Source: Prevotella melaninogenica (GTDB lineage Bacteria; Bacteroidota; Bacteroidia; Bacteroidales; Bacteroidaceae). Taken from it: DNA of 64,000 nt. A model generated the notes under the pieces. It saw only the letters and a list, made by a program, of their open reading frames with translations. It had not been told where the DNA came from and made no database searches. The stretch lies in contig NZ_CP072347.1 of the NCBI RefSeq assembly GCF_018127925.1, positions 932,501 through 996,500 of the forward strand. Direction: 5' to 3'. Positions 45,446-53,140 of this stretch are shown here, one piece after another (the stretch's first letter is position 1; the number at the start of each line of letters is the position of its first letter). Position numbers and translations under genes: made by a program.

Positions 45446-46069
45446 TTATCCTGGTACGTAAATAAGATATTTCTCCTTAAACCATTCTTCATCAAACCAT
45501 TGTGAAAGTTCAGTTTTCTCAGCAATGTTTTTGTATGGTTTCAGCTCTTCATCAAGGTTTCCACCTTTTAAAACAATGACACCATTTGGTAAAACATTAT
45601 GTTGGTCTGATGCAATATTCTTCTTGACAATCTTCATCAAATCAGGTAGTGGCATCACTGCACGTGATACAATGAAGTCAAACTTTCCTTTCTCTTCTTC
45701 TCCACGTAAGTGAGAAGGGAGGACATTTTCAAGACCAATTGCATCAGCAACTTCCTGTGCAACTCTTACTTTCTTACCTGTACCGTCAATGAGTTTAAAG
45801 TTGGCATCAGGAAAGAAGATAGCAAGAGGAATACCAGGAAAGCCTCCACCAGTACCAAAGTCAAGGATATTTGTACCTTCACGGAAGTTTATACATTTTG
45901 CGATAGCTAATGAATGAAGAATATGATGCTCATAAAGATTATCAATATCTTTACGTGAAATGACATTAATTTTTGCATTCCAATCGTGGTATAGTGCATC
46001 GAGCGCTGCAAATTGTTCTTCCTGTTTTGGAGTAAGTTGAGGAAAGTATTTCTTTATAATTTCAATCAT
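45446..46069 (-). CDS. rsmG: 16S rRNA (guanine-527-N7)-methyltransferase
   Basis: A 207-residue SAM-dependent methyltransferase modifying G527 of 16S rRNA. Visible features are INVISRKDIDNLYEHHILHS, the SAM motif ILDFGTGGGFPGIPLAIFFP, and DFIVSRAVMPLPDL. Length is normal. It sits 50 bases after the RsiV-like lipoprotein gene and ahead of the MBL hydrolase gene, all leftward. Confidence 0.95.
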   Translation of the reverse strand: MIEIIKKYFPQLTPKQEEQFAALDALYHDWNAKINVISRKDIDNLYEHHILHSLAIAKCINFREGTNILDFGTGGGFPGIPLAIFFPDANFKLIDGTGKKVRVAQEVADAIGLENVLPSHLRGEEEKGKFDFIVSRAVMPLPDLMKIVKKNIASDQHNVLPNGVIVLKGGNLDEELKPYKNIAEKTELSQWFDEEWFKEKYLIYVPG

Positions 46070-46119
46070 AATCTTTTTGTATGAGGTTTAGCGGTATAAA
46101 AATAAAGCCATAGATAATG

Positions 46120-46890
46120 TTAGTTGTCGATAGTAACTCTAACTTCTTTCTGACTAATCTCACCTGGGGTATAGATGAATACAGTTGAATCATCTGTAAG
46201 AATGAAGTTTTCTGCAGGGTAGGGAGCTATACCAATGAAATATCCCTTTGCTTGTAATCCTGCTATATCATCTTTCTCAAGGTCTTCTTTCTCTGCTATA
46301 CGTTTAATGATTTCCTTTGTTAGTGTCTCTTTATAATCCTTACCAAATTGGTCTTGAAGTGTGATAAGTTTACCGTTCTGGGGATTAAAATTACGTACAA
46401 TCGTATACTTTGTAAGCTGACCGTTGCCATTGTTAATGGCAATGTGTGATAAGGCGGTAATATATTTGTCCGCAGCAGCTCTTAATTCTGTCTTGATAGT
46501 TAGCTCGCCAATGAGTTGACTTTTATCTTTTTCTTTCTGACGAATAAGCTGTGCTATTTCCATATACTGCTTTATATACAGCCTTACAAAGGACGGAATA
46601 GCAGTCTTAGGAGTGAGTTTATCGTTATTGATAGCGAAATAGTCTGGTTGTAAAAGCCCCATTCTTAGCAAAGAATCATTGACAGCTGCGTATTTACTCT
46701 CTTTCAAGTAAGTGAAATCTACATGCACATGACATTGTATTGCATCTGAAAGACGAGCTACAGTGTCTACAGAAACGACAGCTGTTGGGATATCCAACTT
46801 CTTTGGTGCTGATGACTTGTGTCCACAACTGCTCATAATGAATATTAGCATTGTGGAAAAAGCAAATATTGTAAATAACTTCTTTGTCAT
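46120..46890 (-). CDS. RsiV-like (DUF3298) lipoprotein
   Basis: A 256-residue exported lipoprotein. The signal ends MLIFIMSSC with the lipid Cys. The mature part has PTAVVSVDTVARLSDAIQCH, LSHIAINNGNGQLTKYTIV, ITLQDQFGKDYKETLTKEII, and IGIAPYPAENFILTDDSTVF followed by YTPGEI, which fit the DUF3298/RsiV C-terminal pattern (a predicted ligand-binding fold). Function is unknown. It is divergent from the HAD gene, with a palindromic promoter region between. Confidence 0.82.
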   Translation of the reverse strand: MTKKLFTIFAFSTMLIFIMSSCGHKSSAPKKLDIPTAVVSVDTVARLSDAIQCHVHVDFTYLKESKYAAVNDSLLRMGLLQPDYFAINNDKLTPKTAIPSFVRLYIKQYMEIAQLIRQKEKDKSQLIGELTIKTELRAAADKYITALSHIAINNGNGQLTKYTIVRNFNPQNGKLITLQDQFGKDYKETLTKEIIKRIAEKEDLEKDDIAGLQAKGYFIGIAPYPAENFILTDDSTVFIYTPGEISQKEVRVTIDN

Positions 46891-46900
46891 ATATAGGCTA

Positions 46901-46929
46901 CAAAGTTACGAAAAGTTTTTGTAACTTTG
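46901..46929. promoter_or_regulatory. Inverted repeat forming divergent -7 boxes
   Basis: CAAAGTTAC (46901-46909) and GTAACTTTG (46921-46929) are exact inverted copies. Each contains TAACTTTG, one on each strand, so they would serve the RsiV-like gene (leftward) and the HAD gene (rightward). TTTG -33 boxes are not apparent. The leftward transcript would have almost no leader. Confidence 0.5.
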
Positions 46930-46950
46930 CATTATAATATATAATAATAA

Positions 46951-47583
46951 ATGAGGAAAATGGTAAAAGCTTGTTTGTTTGATTTGGATGGAGTTGTGTT
47001 CGATACAGAGCCTTTTTACACCTTGTTTTGGCGAAATTTGGATAAAAGACTTCGTCCTAATATTGATAATTTTGAGCATATTATTAAAGGACAGACACTT
47101 GCTCAGATATACGATAAGTATTTTACAGGAGAAGAAGAAAAGCAAGAGGAGATTACTGCACTTCTCTATGAATACGAACAGAATATGTCTTTTAATTATA
47201 TTACTGGCTTCGAGGACTTTGTAAAAGATGTTAGAAGTAAAGGTATAAAGACTGCTGTTGTCACAAGTTCTAACCTTGAGAAGATGCAGAATGTTTATAA
47301 TAAGCATCCAGAATTTAAGGGATACTTTGACGAGATTCTAACCTCTGAAGACTTTGAAGAGAGTAAACCATCACCTGATTGTTACTTTAAGGCTGCTGCT
47401 CGTTTCGGTCTATCACCTAAAGAATGCATTGTCTTTGAAGATAGCTTTAATGGATTGCGTTCGGGAATTGCGTCAGGAGCACGTGTAATAGGTCTTGCTA
47501 CGACTAATCCTGTGGCTGAAATAGAACCTTATACAAAGGAGGTTATTAGTAATTATGATGGTTTTACTTTGTCAGACCATTAA
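46951..47583 (+). CDS. HAD-superfamily phosphatase, beta-phosphoglucomutase-like
   Basis: A 210-residue hydrolase with the DxDG motif in FDLDGVVFDTEP (nucleophile Asp), TAVVTSSN (motif II), ESKPSPDCYFKAAARFGL (motif III Lys) and IVFEDSFNGLRSG (motif IV). It is the subclass I cap type that also includes beta-phosphoglucomutase and small sugar-phosphate phosphatases; the substrate is not predictable. The ATG at 46951 follows the -7 box at 46922; an ATG three codons later would also be acceptable. Its 3' end holds the panB promoter. Confidence 0.9.
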   Translation: MRKMVKACLFDLDGVVFDTEPFYTLFWRNLDKRLRPNIDNFEHIIKGQTLAQIYDKYFTGEEEKQEEITALLYEYEQNMSFNYITGFEDFVKDVRSKGIKTAVVTSSNLEKMQNVYNKHPEFKGYFDEILTSEDFEESKPSPDCYFKAAARFGLSPKECIVFEDSFNGLRSGIASGARVIGLATTNPVAEIEPYTKEVISNYDGFTLSDH

Positions 47584-47598
47584 AAAGGAGTAACTTTG
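47568..47598 (+). promoter_or_regulatory. panB promoter, partly inside the HAD gene
   Basis: TTTG at 47568-47571, 19 bases, TAACTTTG at 47591-47598. The -33 box lies in the last codons of the HAD gene. The start codon is 90 bases after the -7 box. Confidence 0.75.
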
Positions 47599-47688
47599 CA
47601 GCCCGAAACAAAAGTCAATGTTCAAAATAATGTTTGCTTATAAAGCATATAATGGAAAGTATTGAGCTATTGGATTATAAAAGTGATT

Positions 47689-48507
47689 ATGGGATATTTA
47701 ACAACAGATAAGAAGAAAGTTACTGCAAAAACATTATTAGAAATGAAGGCAGCGGGGGAGAAGATTACTCAAATGACTGCCTATGACTTTACGACAGCAG
47801 GAATTATTGATGCCGCAGGAATCGACAGTATTCTTGTTGGTGATTCTGCATCGAATGTGATGGCAGGTAATCAAGATACAACTCCTATTACTGTTGAACA
47901 GATGATTTATCATGCACGTTCTGTTGTACGTGCTTGTCAACGTTGTCTTGTTGTTTGTGATATGCCATTCGGTTCTTATCAGATAAGTCGTGAAGATGGT
48001 ATTCGCAATGCTATTCGTATTATAAAAGAAACTGGTGCAGGTGCACTCAAAATGGAAGGTGGTAAGGAGATTGCTGATACTGTTAAAGGAATAGTTGATG
48101 CTGGTATTCCTGTTATTGGACATCTTGGTCTTACTCCGCAAAGTATTCATAAGTTTGGTGGATATGGACTACGTGCCAAAGACGACGCAGAAGCTGAAAA
48201 ACTTATAGAAGATGCACTTGCGCTTGATGCAGCAGGTGTCAGTGCTATCACACTTGAGAAAGTTCCTGCTTCTTTAGCCACAAAGGTTACTTCTATGGTG
48301 AAAGCAGCAACAATAGGTATCGGGGCTGGTAATGGCACAGATGGTCAGGTACTTGTTTATGCAGATGCTCTTGGTATGACACAGGGCTTCAAGCCTAAGT
48401 TCCTCCGTCATTTCGCTAATGTCAACAAATGTATGACAGAGGGTGTACAAGAATATATTAAATGTGTGAAGGATACGAGCTTTCCTTCAGAATCTGAGTC
48501 ATATTAA
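47689..48507 (+). CDS. panB: 3-methyl-2-oxobutanoate hydroxymethyltransferase
   Basis: A 272-residue enzyme making ketopantoate for pantothenate and CoA. Motifs are MTAYDFTTAGIIDAAGID, LVGDSASNVMAGNQDTTPIT, GALKMEGGKEIAD, GHLGLTPQSIHKFGGY and GIGAGNGTDGQVLVYADALG, all PanB hallmarks with Mg2+ ligands Asp and Glu. The start at 47689 gives MGYLTTDKKKVTAKTLLEMK; an in-frame start at 47662 would add residues with no family likeness. Other pan genes are not adjacent. Confidence 0.95.
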   Translation: MGYLTTDKKKVTAKTLLEMKAAGEKITQMTAYDFTTAGIIDAAGIDSILVGDSASNVMAGNQDTTPITVEQMIYHARSVVRACQRCLVVCDMPFGSYQISREDGIRNAIRIIKETGAGALKMEGGKEIADTVKGIVDAGIPVIGHLGLTPQSIHKFGGYGLRAKDDAEAEKLIEDALALDAAGVSAITLEKVPASLATKVTSMVKAATIGIGAGNGTDGQVLVYADALGMTQGFKPKFLRHFANVNKCMTEGVQEYIKCVKDTSFPSESESY

Positions 48508-48685
48508 TATTCGTTTATAGGTAAGAATTTATAAATTACGATTCAAAATGATGTTGGATTGATTAATGGAAATATGTATTTAAAAGCTAAAAAGAGATTG
48601 ATATATTCATCTTTCTCTAACAAAATACATTACATATTTCAGCGTCTAACTCACATAATGATTAATTTCTGGATAATAATGATTT

Positions 48686-49861
48686 ATGGATACTCAAAAC
48701 ATACCTGTTCACGTTCGTTTGTGGAATAAGCATTTTTGGTTATTGGCAATGGCTAATCTCTTGTTAGTCATGTCGTCTTATATGCTCGTTGCTACCATAC
48801 CTTTGCGTATGGAAGTTAGAGGATATTCTATGTTACAGATAGCTTTGGTAATGGGTGTGTTCTTTATTGGAATATATCTCTTTGGTAGTCTTTCTGGCTA
48901 TCTTGTTCAGCGCTATCGTCGCAAAAATGTATTTAATGTTTCAACATTATTACTATTGGCAGTTACAGGTGTACTTTATTATCTAAGTAATTTACCTTAT
49001 AACTCTTTTGATTATACGCTACTTGTAGGACTTCGTTTCATACAAGGTGCTTTCTATGGCCTTTCTCAACTCGTCCTTCTTAGTACACTCATTATTGATA
49101 CTGTAGAAGCTGTACACCGAACAGAAGCAAATCATGCCGCAACATGGTTTGGACGTTTTGCGCTCTCATTTGGTCCTTTAGCTGGAATCATGGTATACCA
49201 AACGATGAATTTTGCTTCGGTACTCCTCTTGTCTTGTATCTGCTTGGCTGTTTCTTTTATCTTTGTCAACTTAATAAGATTCCCATTTCGTATGCCAAGT
49301 GAGGATTTCTCTCGCTTTTCTTGCGATCGTTTTCTATTGAAAGGTAGTCATTGGCTTTTTGTCAACGTGACTCTTATCACATCTGTTGTTGGACTTCTTT
49401 TAAGTATAGAACACAGTCCTCGTTTTTATGGAATGCTGATGGTAGGCTTTATTATAGCAATTCTTGCTGAAAGATTTGTCTTTGCAGATGCTGATCTTCG
49501 CAGCGAAGCCACAACAGGAATGATTGTTATTGGTATTGCGATTCTACTGATGATTACTCGAAATCAAGAAAGTGTTAGCTATATCGTACCAATCCTTATT
49601 GGTTTGGGTGTAGGATTGATAGGAAGTAGATTCTTACTCTTTTTTATAAAGATGTCGGATCATTGTCAACGTGGAACGAGTCAGAGTACGTTTTTACTTG
49701 CTTGGGAAACAGGTATCGGTGTAGGTTTGGTCCTTTCTTATGGAGTTTTTAATCTTGACTTACCTCTTATTTTATGGATTGGACTTGGAATTTTGGCAGT
49801 CTCACTGATTCTGTATGATACTTTTATTCATAGCTGGTATGTAAAGCATAAGCATAGATAA
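48686..49861 (+). CDS. Major facilitator superfamily transporter
   Basis: A 391-residue inner membrane protein with about twelve hydrophobic segments. The opening LLAMANLLLVMSSYMLVATI, the loop GYLVQRYRRKNVFN (the conserved positively charged A-loop) and GLRFIQGAFYGLSQLVLLST are typical of MFS. The substrate is unknown; it looks like the MFS group of Bacteroidetes without clear match to a drug-efflux signature. It is single, with a 178-base gap after panB. Confidence 0.85.
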   Translation: MDTQNIPVHVRLWNKHFWLLAMANLLLVMSSYMLVATIPLRMEVRGYSMLQIALVMGVFFIGIYLFGSLSGYLVQRYRRKNVFNVSTLLLLAVTGVLYYLSNLPYNSFDYTLLVGLRFIQGAFYGLSQLVLLSTLIIDTVEAVHRTEANHAATWFGRFALSFGPLAGIMVYQTMNFASVLLLSCICLAVSFIFVNLIRFPFRMPSEDFSRFSCDRFLLKGSHWLFVNVTLITSVVGLLLSIEHSPRFYGMLMVGFIIAILAERFVFADADLRSEATTGMIVIGIAILLMITRNQESVSYIVPILIGLGVGLIGSRFLLFFIKMSDHCQRGTSQSTFLLAWETGIGVGLVLSYGVFNLDLPLILWIGLGILAVSLILYDTFIHSWYVKHKHR

Positions 49862-50131
49862 TTTACTTTAATTATTTATTGATACATATTTGAATATTAG
49901 TGCTTTATATATTGATTTAATTAAAGATACTTAATAAGTTCTCATAAACTCGTTAGTAACGTTGTTAGTAAGCATTTCTTAGCGCATAAGGAATGCTTAC
50001 TTGCGTTTACTGTAATCTGATAAAACTCATGTTTCGATTGATGTTATACTATATAGCCCGGTTTTAATAGTAAATGACACTTCTAATCACAAACAAATGT
50101 AGTTTTTCTTTGTATTATAAAGTATTTTTTT

Positions 50132-50182
50132 AAGCCTCCGCACCAATGGTGCGAAGCCTTAGCACGACTGGTGCGGAGGCTT
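50132..50182. repeat. Long hairpin repeat between MFS gene and ftsY
   Basis: This lies in the gene-free gap 49862-50387. AAGCCTCCGCACCA (50132-50145) and TGGTGCGGAGGCTT (50169-50182) are exact inverted copies, 14 bp. Between them is CACCAATGGTGCGAAG (50141-50156), also found exactly at 14946-14961. A T run precedes the left arm and no T run follows the right, so it is not a standard terminator. The remainder of the gap is AT-rich apart from the ftsY promoter. Confidence 0.65.
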
Positions 50183-50336
50183 AACACGATGTGTGATGAG
50201 TTATATTATTTCTATTAAAAAGCAAATTCTACTATTCAATCATATCATAAAAAAGAATACACTTAGGCTTAAACACGTAAATTATAGCGTAAATATTTCT
50301 TGGATAATACTAATTTTCATTGTGTTGTAAAGCAAA

Positions 50337-50368
50337 TTTGCTTTTTCGTCAACTTTTTATTATCTTTG
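50337..50368 (+). promoter_or_regulatory. Consensus promoter of ftsY
   Basis: TTTG at 50337-50340, 20 bases, TATCTTTG at 50361-50368. The start codon is 19 bases after the -7 box. Confidence 0.82.
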
Positions 50369-50387
50369 CAACAAATTAGCTAATTAT

Positions 50388-51338
50388 ATGGGATTATTCG
50401 GTTTATTCGGTAAGAAGAAAAAAGAAACACTTGACAAAGGACTTGAGAAAACAAAAGAAAATGTTTTCTCAAAACTGACACGTGCAGTGGCAGGAAAGTC
50501 AAAAGTAGATGATGAGGTCTTAGACGACCTTGAAGAGATTCTTGTAACGTCTGATGTAGGTGTAGATACAACTATTAAGATTATCCGACGCATTGAAGAA
50601 CGCGTTGCCCGCGATAAGTATGTTTCAACAAGCGAGCTTAATAGTATTCTTAAAAGTGAGATAACGGCATTACTCACTGAAAATAATACAGGAGACAATG
50701 GTGAATGGACGTTACCAGAAGATACACATCCATACGTTATACTTGTTGTCGGAGTAAATGGTGTAGGTAAGACTACAACCATAGGTAAACTTGCTTGGCA
50801 GTTTAAGCAGGCTGGTAAGAAAGTTTATCTCGGTGCAGCTGATACCTTCCGCGCTGCTGCTGTTGAGCAGATTCAAATTTGGGGCGACCGTGTTGGTGTT
50901 CCTGTAGTGAAACAGCAGATGGGAGCAGACCCTGCAAGTGTTGCTTTTGATACACTGCAAAGTGCCAAAGCAAATGGTGCGGATGTAGTGATTATTGACA
51001 CGGCAGGTCGTTTGCACAATAAAGTAGGCTTGATGAACGAGTTGAAGAAGATTAAGGATGTCATGAAGAAGGTTGTTCCTGAGGCTCCACACGAAGTACT
51101 GCTTGTACTTGATGGAAGTACTGGACAGAATGCCTTTGAACAGGCACGTCAGTTTGCTGCTGTAACACAGATTACATCTTTGGCTATTACAAAACTCGAT
51201 GGAACCGCTAAGGGTGGAGTCGTGATAGGTATTAGCGACCAATTGAAGGTTCCTGTTAAGTATATTGGATTAGGTGAAGGCATGGAAGACTTGCAGCTTT
51301 TTGATAAGGTGCAGTTTGTTGATAGCCTATTTAAATAG
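50388..51338 (+). CDS. ftsY: Signal recognition particle receptor FtsY
   Basis: A 316-residue SRP GTPase. The short basic start MGLFGLFGKKKKETLDKGL mediates membrane contact; the N-domain and G-domain follow. Motifs are VVGVNGVGKTTTIGKLA (P-loop), DTFRAAAVEQIQIW, IIDTAGRLHNKVGLMNELKK, TKLDGTAKGGVVIGI and GEGMEDLQLF near the C-terminus. The acidic A-domain of E. coli is absent, as usual here. It delivers ribosome-SRP complexes to the Sec translocon. It is followed by rimO after a 118-base inverted-repeat spacer. Confidence 0.96.
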   Translation: MGLFGLFGKKKKETLDKGLEKTKENVFSKLTRAVAGKSKVDDEVLDDLEEILVTSDVGVDTTIKIIRRIEERVARDKYVSTSELNSILKSEITALLTENNTGDNGEWTLPEDTHPYVILVVGVNGVGKTTTIGKLAWQFKQAGKKVYLGAADTFRAAAVEQIQIWGDRVGVPVVKQQMGADPASVAFDTLQSAKANGADVVIIDTAGRLHNKVGLMNELKKIKDVMKKVVPEAPHEVLLVLDGSTGQNAFEQARQFAAVTQITSLAITKLDGTAKGGVVIGISDQLKVPVKYIGLGEGMEDLQLFDKVQFVDSLFK

Positions 51339-51358
51339 GGTGTTGGGTGTTGAATGTT

Positions 51359-51437
51359 AGGTGGTGAATGTTGGGTGTTGATGAAGTGATATTGCATCCC
51401 ATTTATGCAATTCATTAACACCCAACATTCAACACCT
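51359..51437. repeat. Long inverted repeat between ftsY and rimO
   Basis: Arms of 27 bases (51359-51385 and 51411-51437) pair with two mismatches. The inner sequence adds TTGCAT/ATGCAA pairing. GGGTGTTGGGTGTTGAATG just before the left arm extends the same word. It is strongly structured in RNA form and sits within the presumed ftsY-rimO operon. Confidence 0.6.
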
Positions 51438-51456
51438 ATCACCAAACAAAGAACGA

Positions 51457-52758
51457 ATGAAGAAAAATCAGATAGATATTGTTACCATGGGCTGCTCAAA
51501 GAATCTTGTAGATTCAGAGCTAATCATGAAGCAATTTGAAGAAAACGGCTTTCATTGTACACATGACTCAAAGCGTCCACAGGGTGAGATTGCCGTTATC
51601 AATACATGCGGATTCATCGAAGCTGCAAAAGAAGAAAGTATCAATACGATTCTTGAATTTATCAATAGAAAGAAGAATGGACAGCTTAATAAGCTCTATG
51701 TAATGGGCTGTCTGTCACAACGATACAAAGACGAACTTGAAGCAGAACTTCCAGAGGTAGATAAGTTCTATGGTAAGTTCAATTATAAACAGTTGCTGAC
51801 AGATCTTGGTAAGGCAGATGTTCCTGCATGTAATGGTGTTAGGCATCTTACCACTCCACGCCATTATGCTTATGTAAAGATTGCCGAGGGTTGTGATCGT
51901 CATTGTGCTTATTGTGCCATTCCATTGATTACGGGGCGTCATCATTCACGTCCTGTTGAAGAAGTTTTGGATGAGGTAAGAGGGCTTGTTGCTCAAGGAG
52001 TGAAGGAGTTTCAGATTATTGAGCAGGAACTGACCTACTATGGTGTAGACCTTGATGGTAAACATCATATTACTGAACTTATATCACGAATGGCTGATAT
52101 AGAAGGAGTAGAGTGGATTCGCCTCCATTATGCTTACCCTAATCAGTTCCCACTTGACCTTCTCGATGTAATCGCAGAAAAACCAAATCTGTGTAAATAT
52201 TTGGATATAGCCTTCCAACATATTTCGGACCATATGCTCGACCGTATGCGCCGTCATGTGAGTAAGCAGGAAACACTTGATTTAATTACAGAGATACGTC
52301 GTCGTGTACCTGGTATTCATCTTCGTACAACACTTCTTGTTGGTTTCCCTGGTGAGACTGATGAAGATTTTGAGGAATTAAAGGAGTTTGTTACTAATGC
52401 TCGCTTTGAGCGTATGGGAGCCTTCTCTTATTCAGAAGAAGAAGGTACCTATAGTGCAAATCATTATAAAGATGATGTTCCAGAGGATGTTAAACAGGCT
52501 CGCCTCGATGAACTAATGGTTATTCAACAAGGGATATCAGAAGAATTAGAAGCAGAGAAGGTAGGTAAAACCTTTAAAGTTATTATTGACCGTAAGGAAG
52601 GAGAATACTATGTTGGTCGTACAGAATTTTGTTCACCAGAGGTGGACCCTGAAGTCTTGATATCATCAGCAGAGAAGCCTTTACGTATCGGTAAATTCTA
52701 TGATGTATGCATCACAGACTCCGATGAGTTTGACCTTTTTGGAGAGGTAGTTAAGTAA
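51457..52758 (+). CDS. rimO: Ribosomal protein S12 methylthiotransferase
   Basis: A 433-residue radical-SAM enzyme adding a methylthio group to Asp of ribosomal protein S12. The N-terminal MTTase domain has TMGCSKNLVDSE and INTCGFIEAAKEESINTILE. The radical-SAM CxxxCxxC motif appears as EGCDRHCAYCAIPLITGRHH. The last part has the TRAM domain (KVIIDRKEGEYYVGRTEF). Cysteines C11, C50-ish and C86-ish form the auxiliary cluster. Length is normal. Start and order after ftsY are clear. Confidence 0.95.
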   Translation: MKKNQIDIVTMGCSKNLVDSELIMKQFEENGFHCTHDSKRPQGEIAVINTCGFIEAAKEESINTILEFINRKKNGQLNKLYVMGCLSQRYKDELEAELPEVDKFYGKFNYKQLLTDLGKADVPACNGVRHLTTPRHYAYVKIAEGCDRHCAYCAIPLITGRHHSRPVEEVLDEVRGLVAQGVKEFQIIEQELTYYGVDLDGKHHITELISRMADIEGVEWIRLHYAYPNQFPLDLLDVIAEKPNLCKYLDIAFQHISDHMLDRMRRHVSKQETLDLITEIRRRVPGIHLRTTLLVGFPGETDEDFEELKEFVTNARFERMGAFSYSEEEGTYSANHYKDDVPEDVKQARLDELMVIQQGISEELEAEKVGKTFKVIIDRKEGEYYVGRTEFCSPEVDPEVLISSAEKPLRIGKFYDVCITDSDEFDLFGEVVK

Positions 52759-52846
52759 TAGTTTGTAGTTCATAATTTTGAATTTATAAACTAAGAATTA
52801 ATTTGATTATAGATTCTGAATTTTTGAATAAAAAGGAGAAAACAGA

Positions 52847-53140
52847 ATGAATAATAAAGAATTCATTGCAGCATTAGCAGCAAGAACTGGATATACACAG
52901 GATGAAAGCCAGAAGATGGTGAAAACTGTTGTAGACATGATGGGTAAGTCCTTTGAAACAGGCGATCCTGTGCCAGTTATTGGTTTCGGAACGTTTGAAG
53001 TTAAAAAGCGTTTGGAACGTGTTATGGTTAATCCTTCAACAGGTTTGCGTATGCTGGTTCCTCCAAAGTTGGTTCTTAACTTCAAACCTGCTGCAACAAT
53101 CAAAGGACATGTAAGAAAGGGAGGACAAGACAATGGCTAA
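52847..53140 (+). CDS. HU-family DNA-binding protein, 97 residues
   Basis: A short HU/IHF-fold protein: NNKEFIAALAARTGYTQDES in the helical part, IGFGTFEVKKRLERVMVNPS (typical GFGTFxxxxRxxRxxxNPxTG) and PKLVLNFKPAATIKG in the beta arm. It wraps DNA and helps nucleoid structure. Its last 8 bases overlap the start of the next, larger HU-type gene, indicating translational coupling. AAAAAGGAG before the ATG at 52847 supports that start. Confidence 0.93.
   Translation: MNNKEFIAALAARTGYTQDESQKMVKTVVDMMGKSFETGDPVPVIGFGTFEVKKRLERVMVNPSTGLRMLVPPKLVLNFKPAATIKGHVRKGGQDNG

Noticed and set aside
47662-47688. Nine-codon N-terminal extension of panB
   Set aside because: The added residues have no PanB likeness, and MGYLTTDKKKVTAKTLL at 47689 matches the family start.
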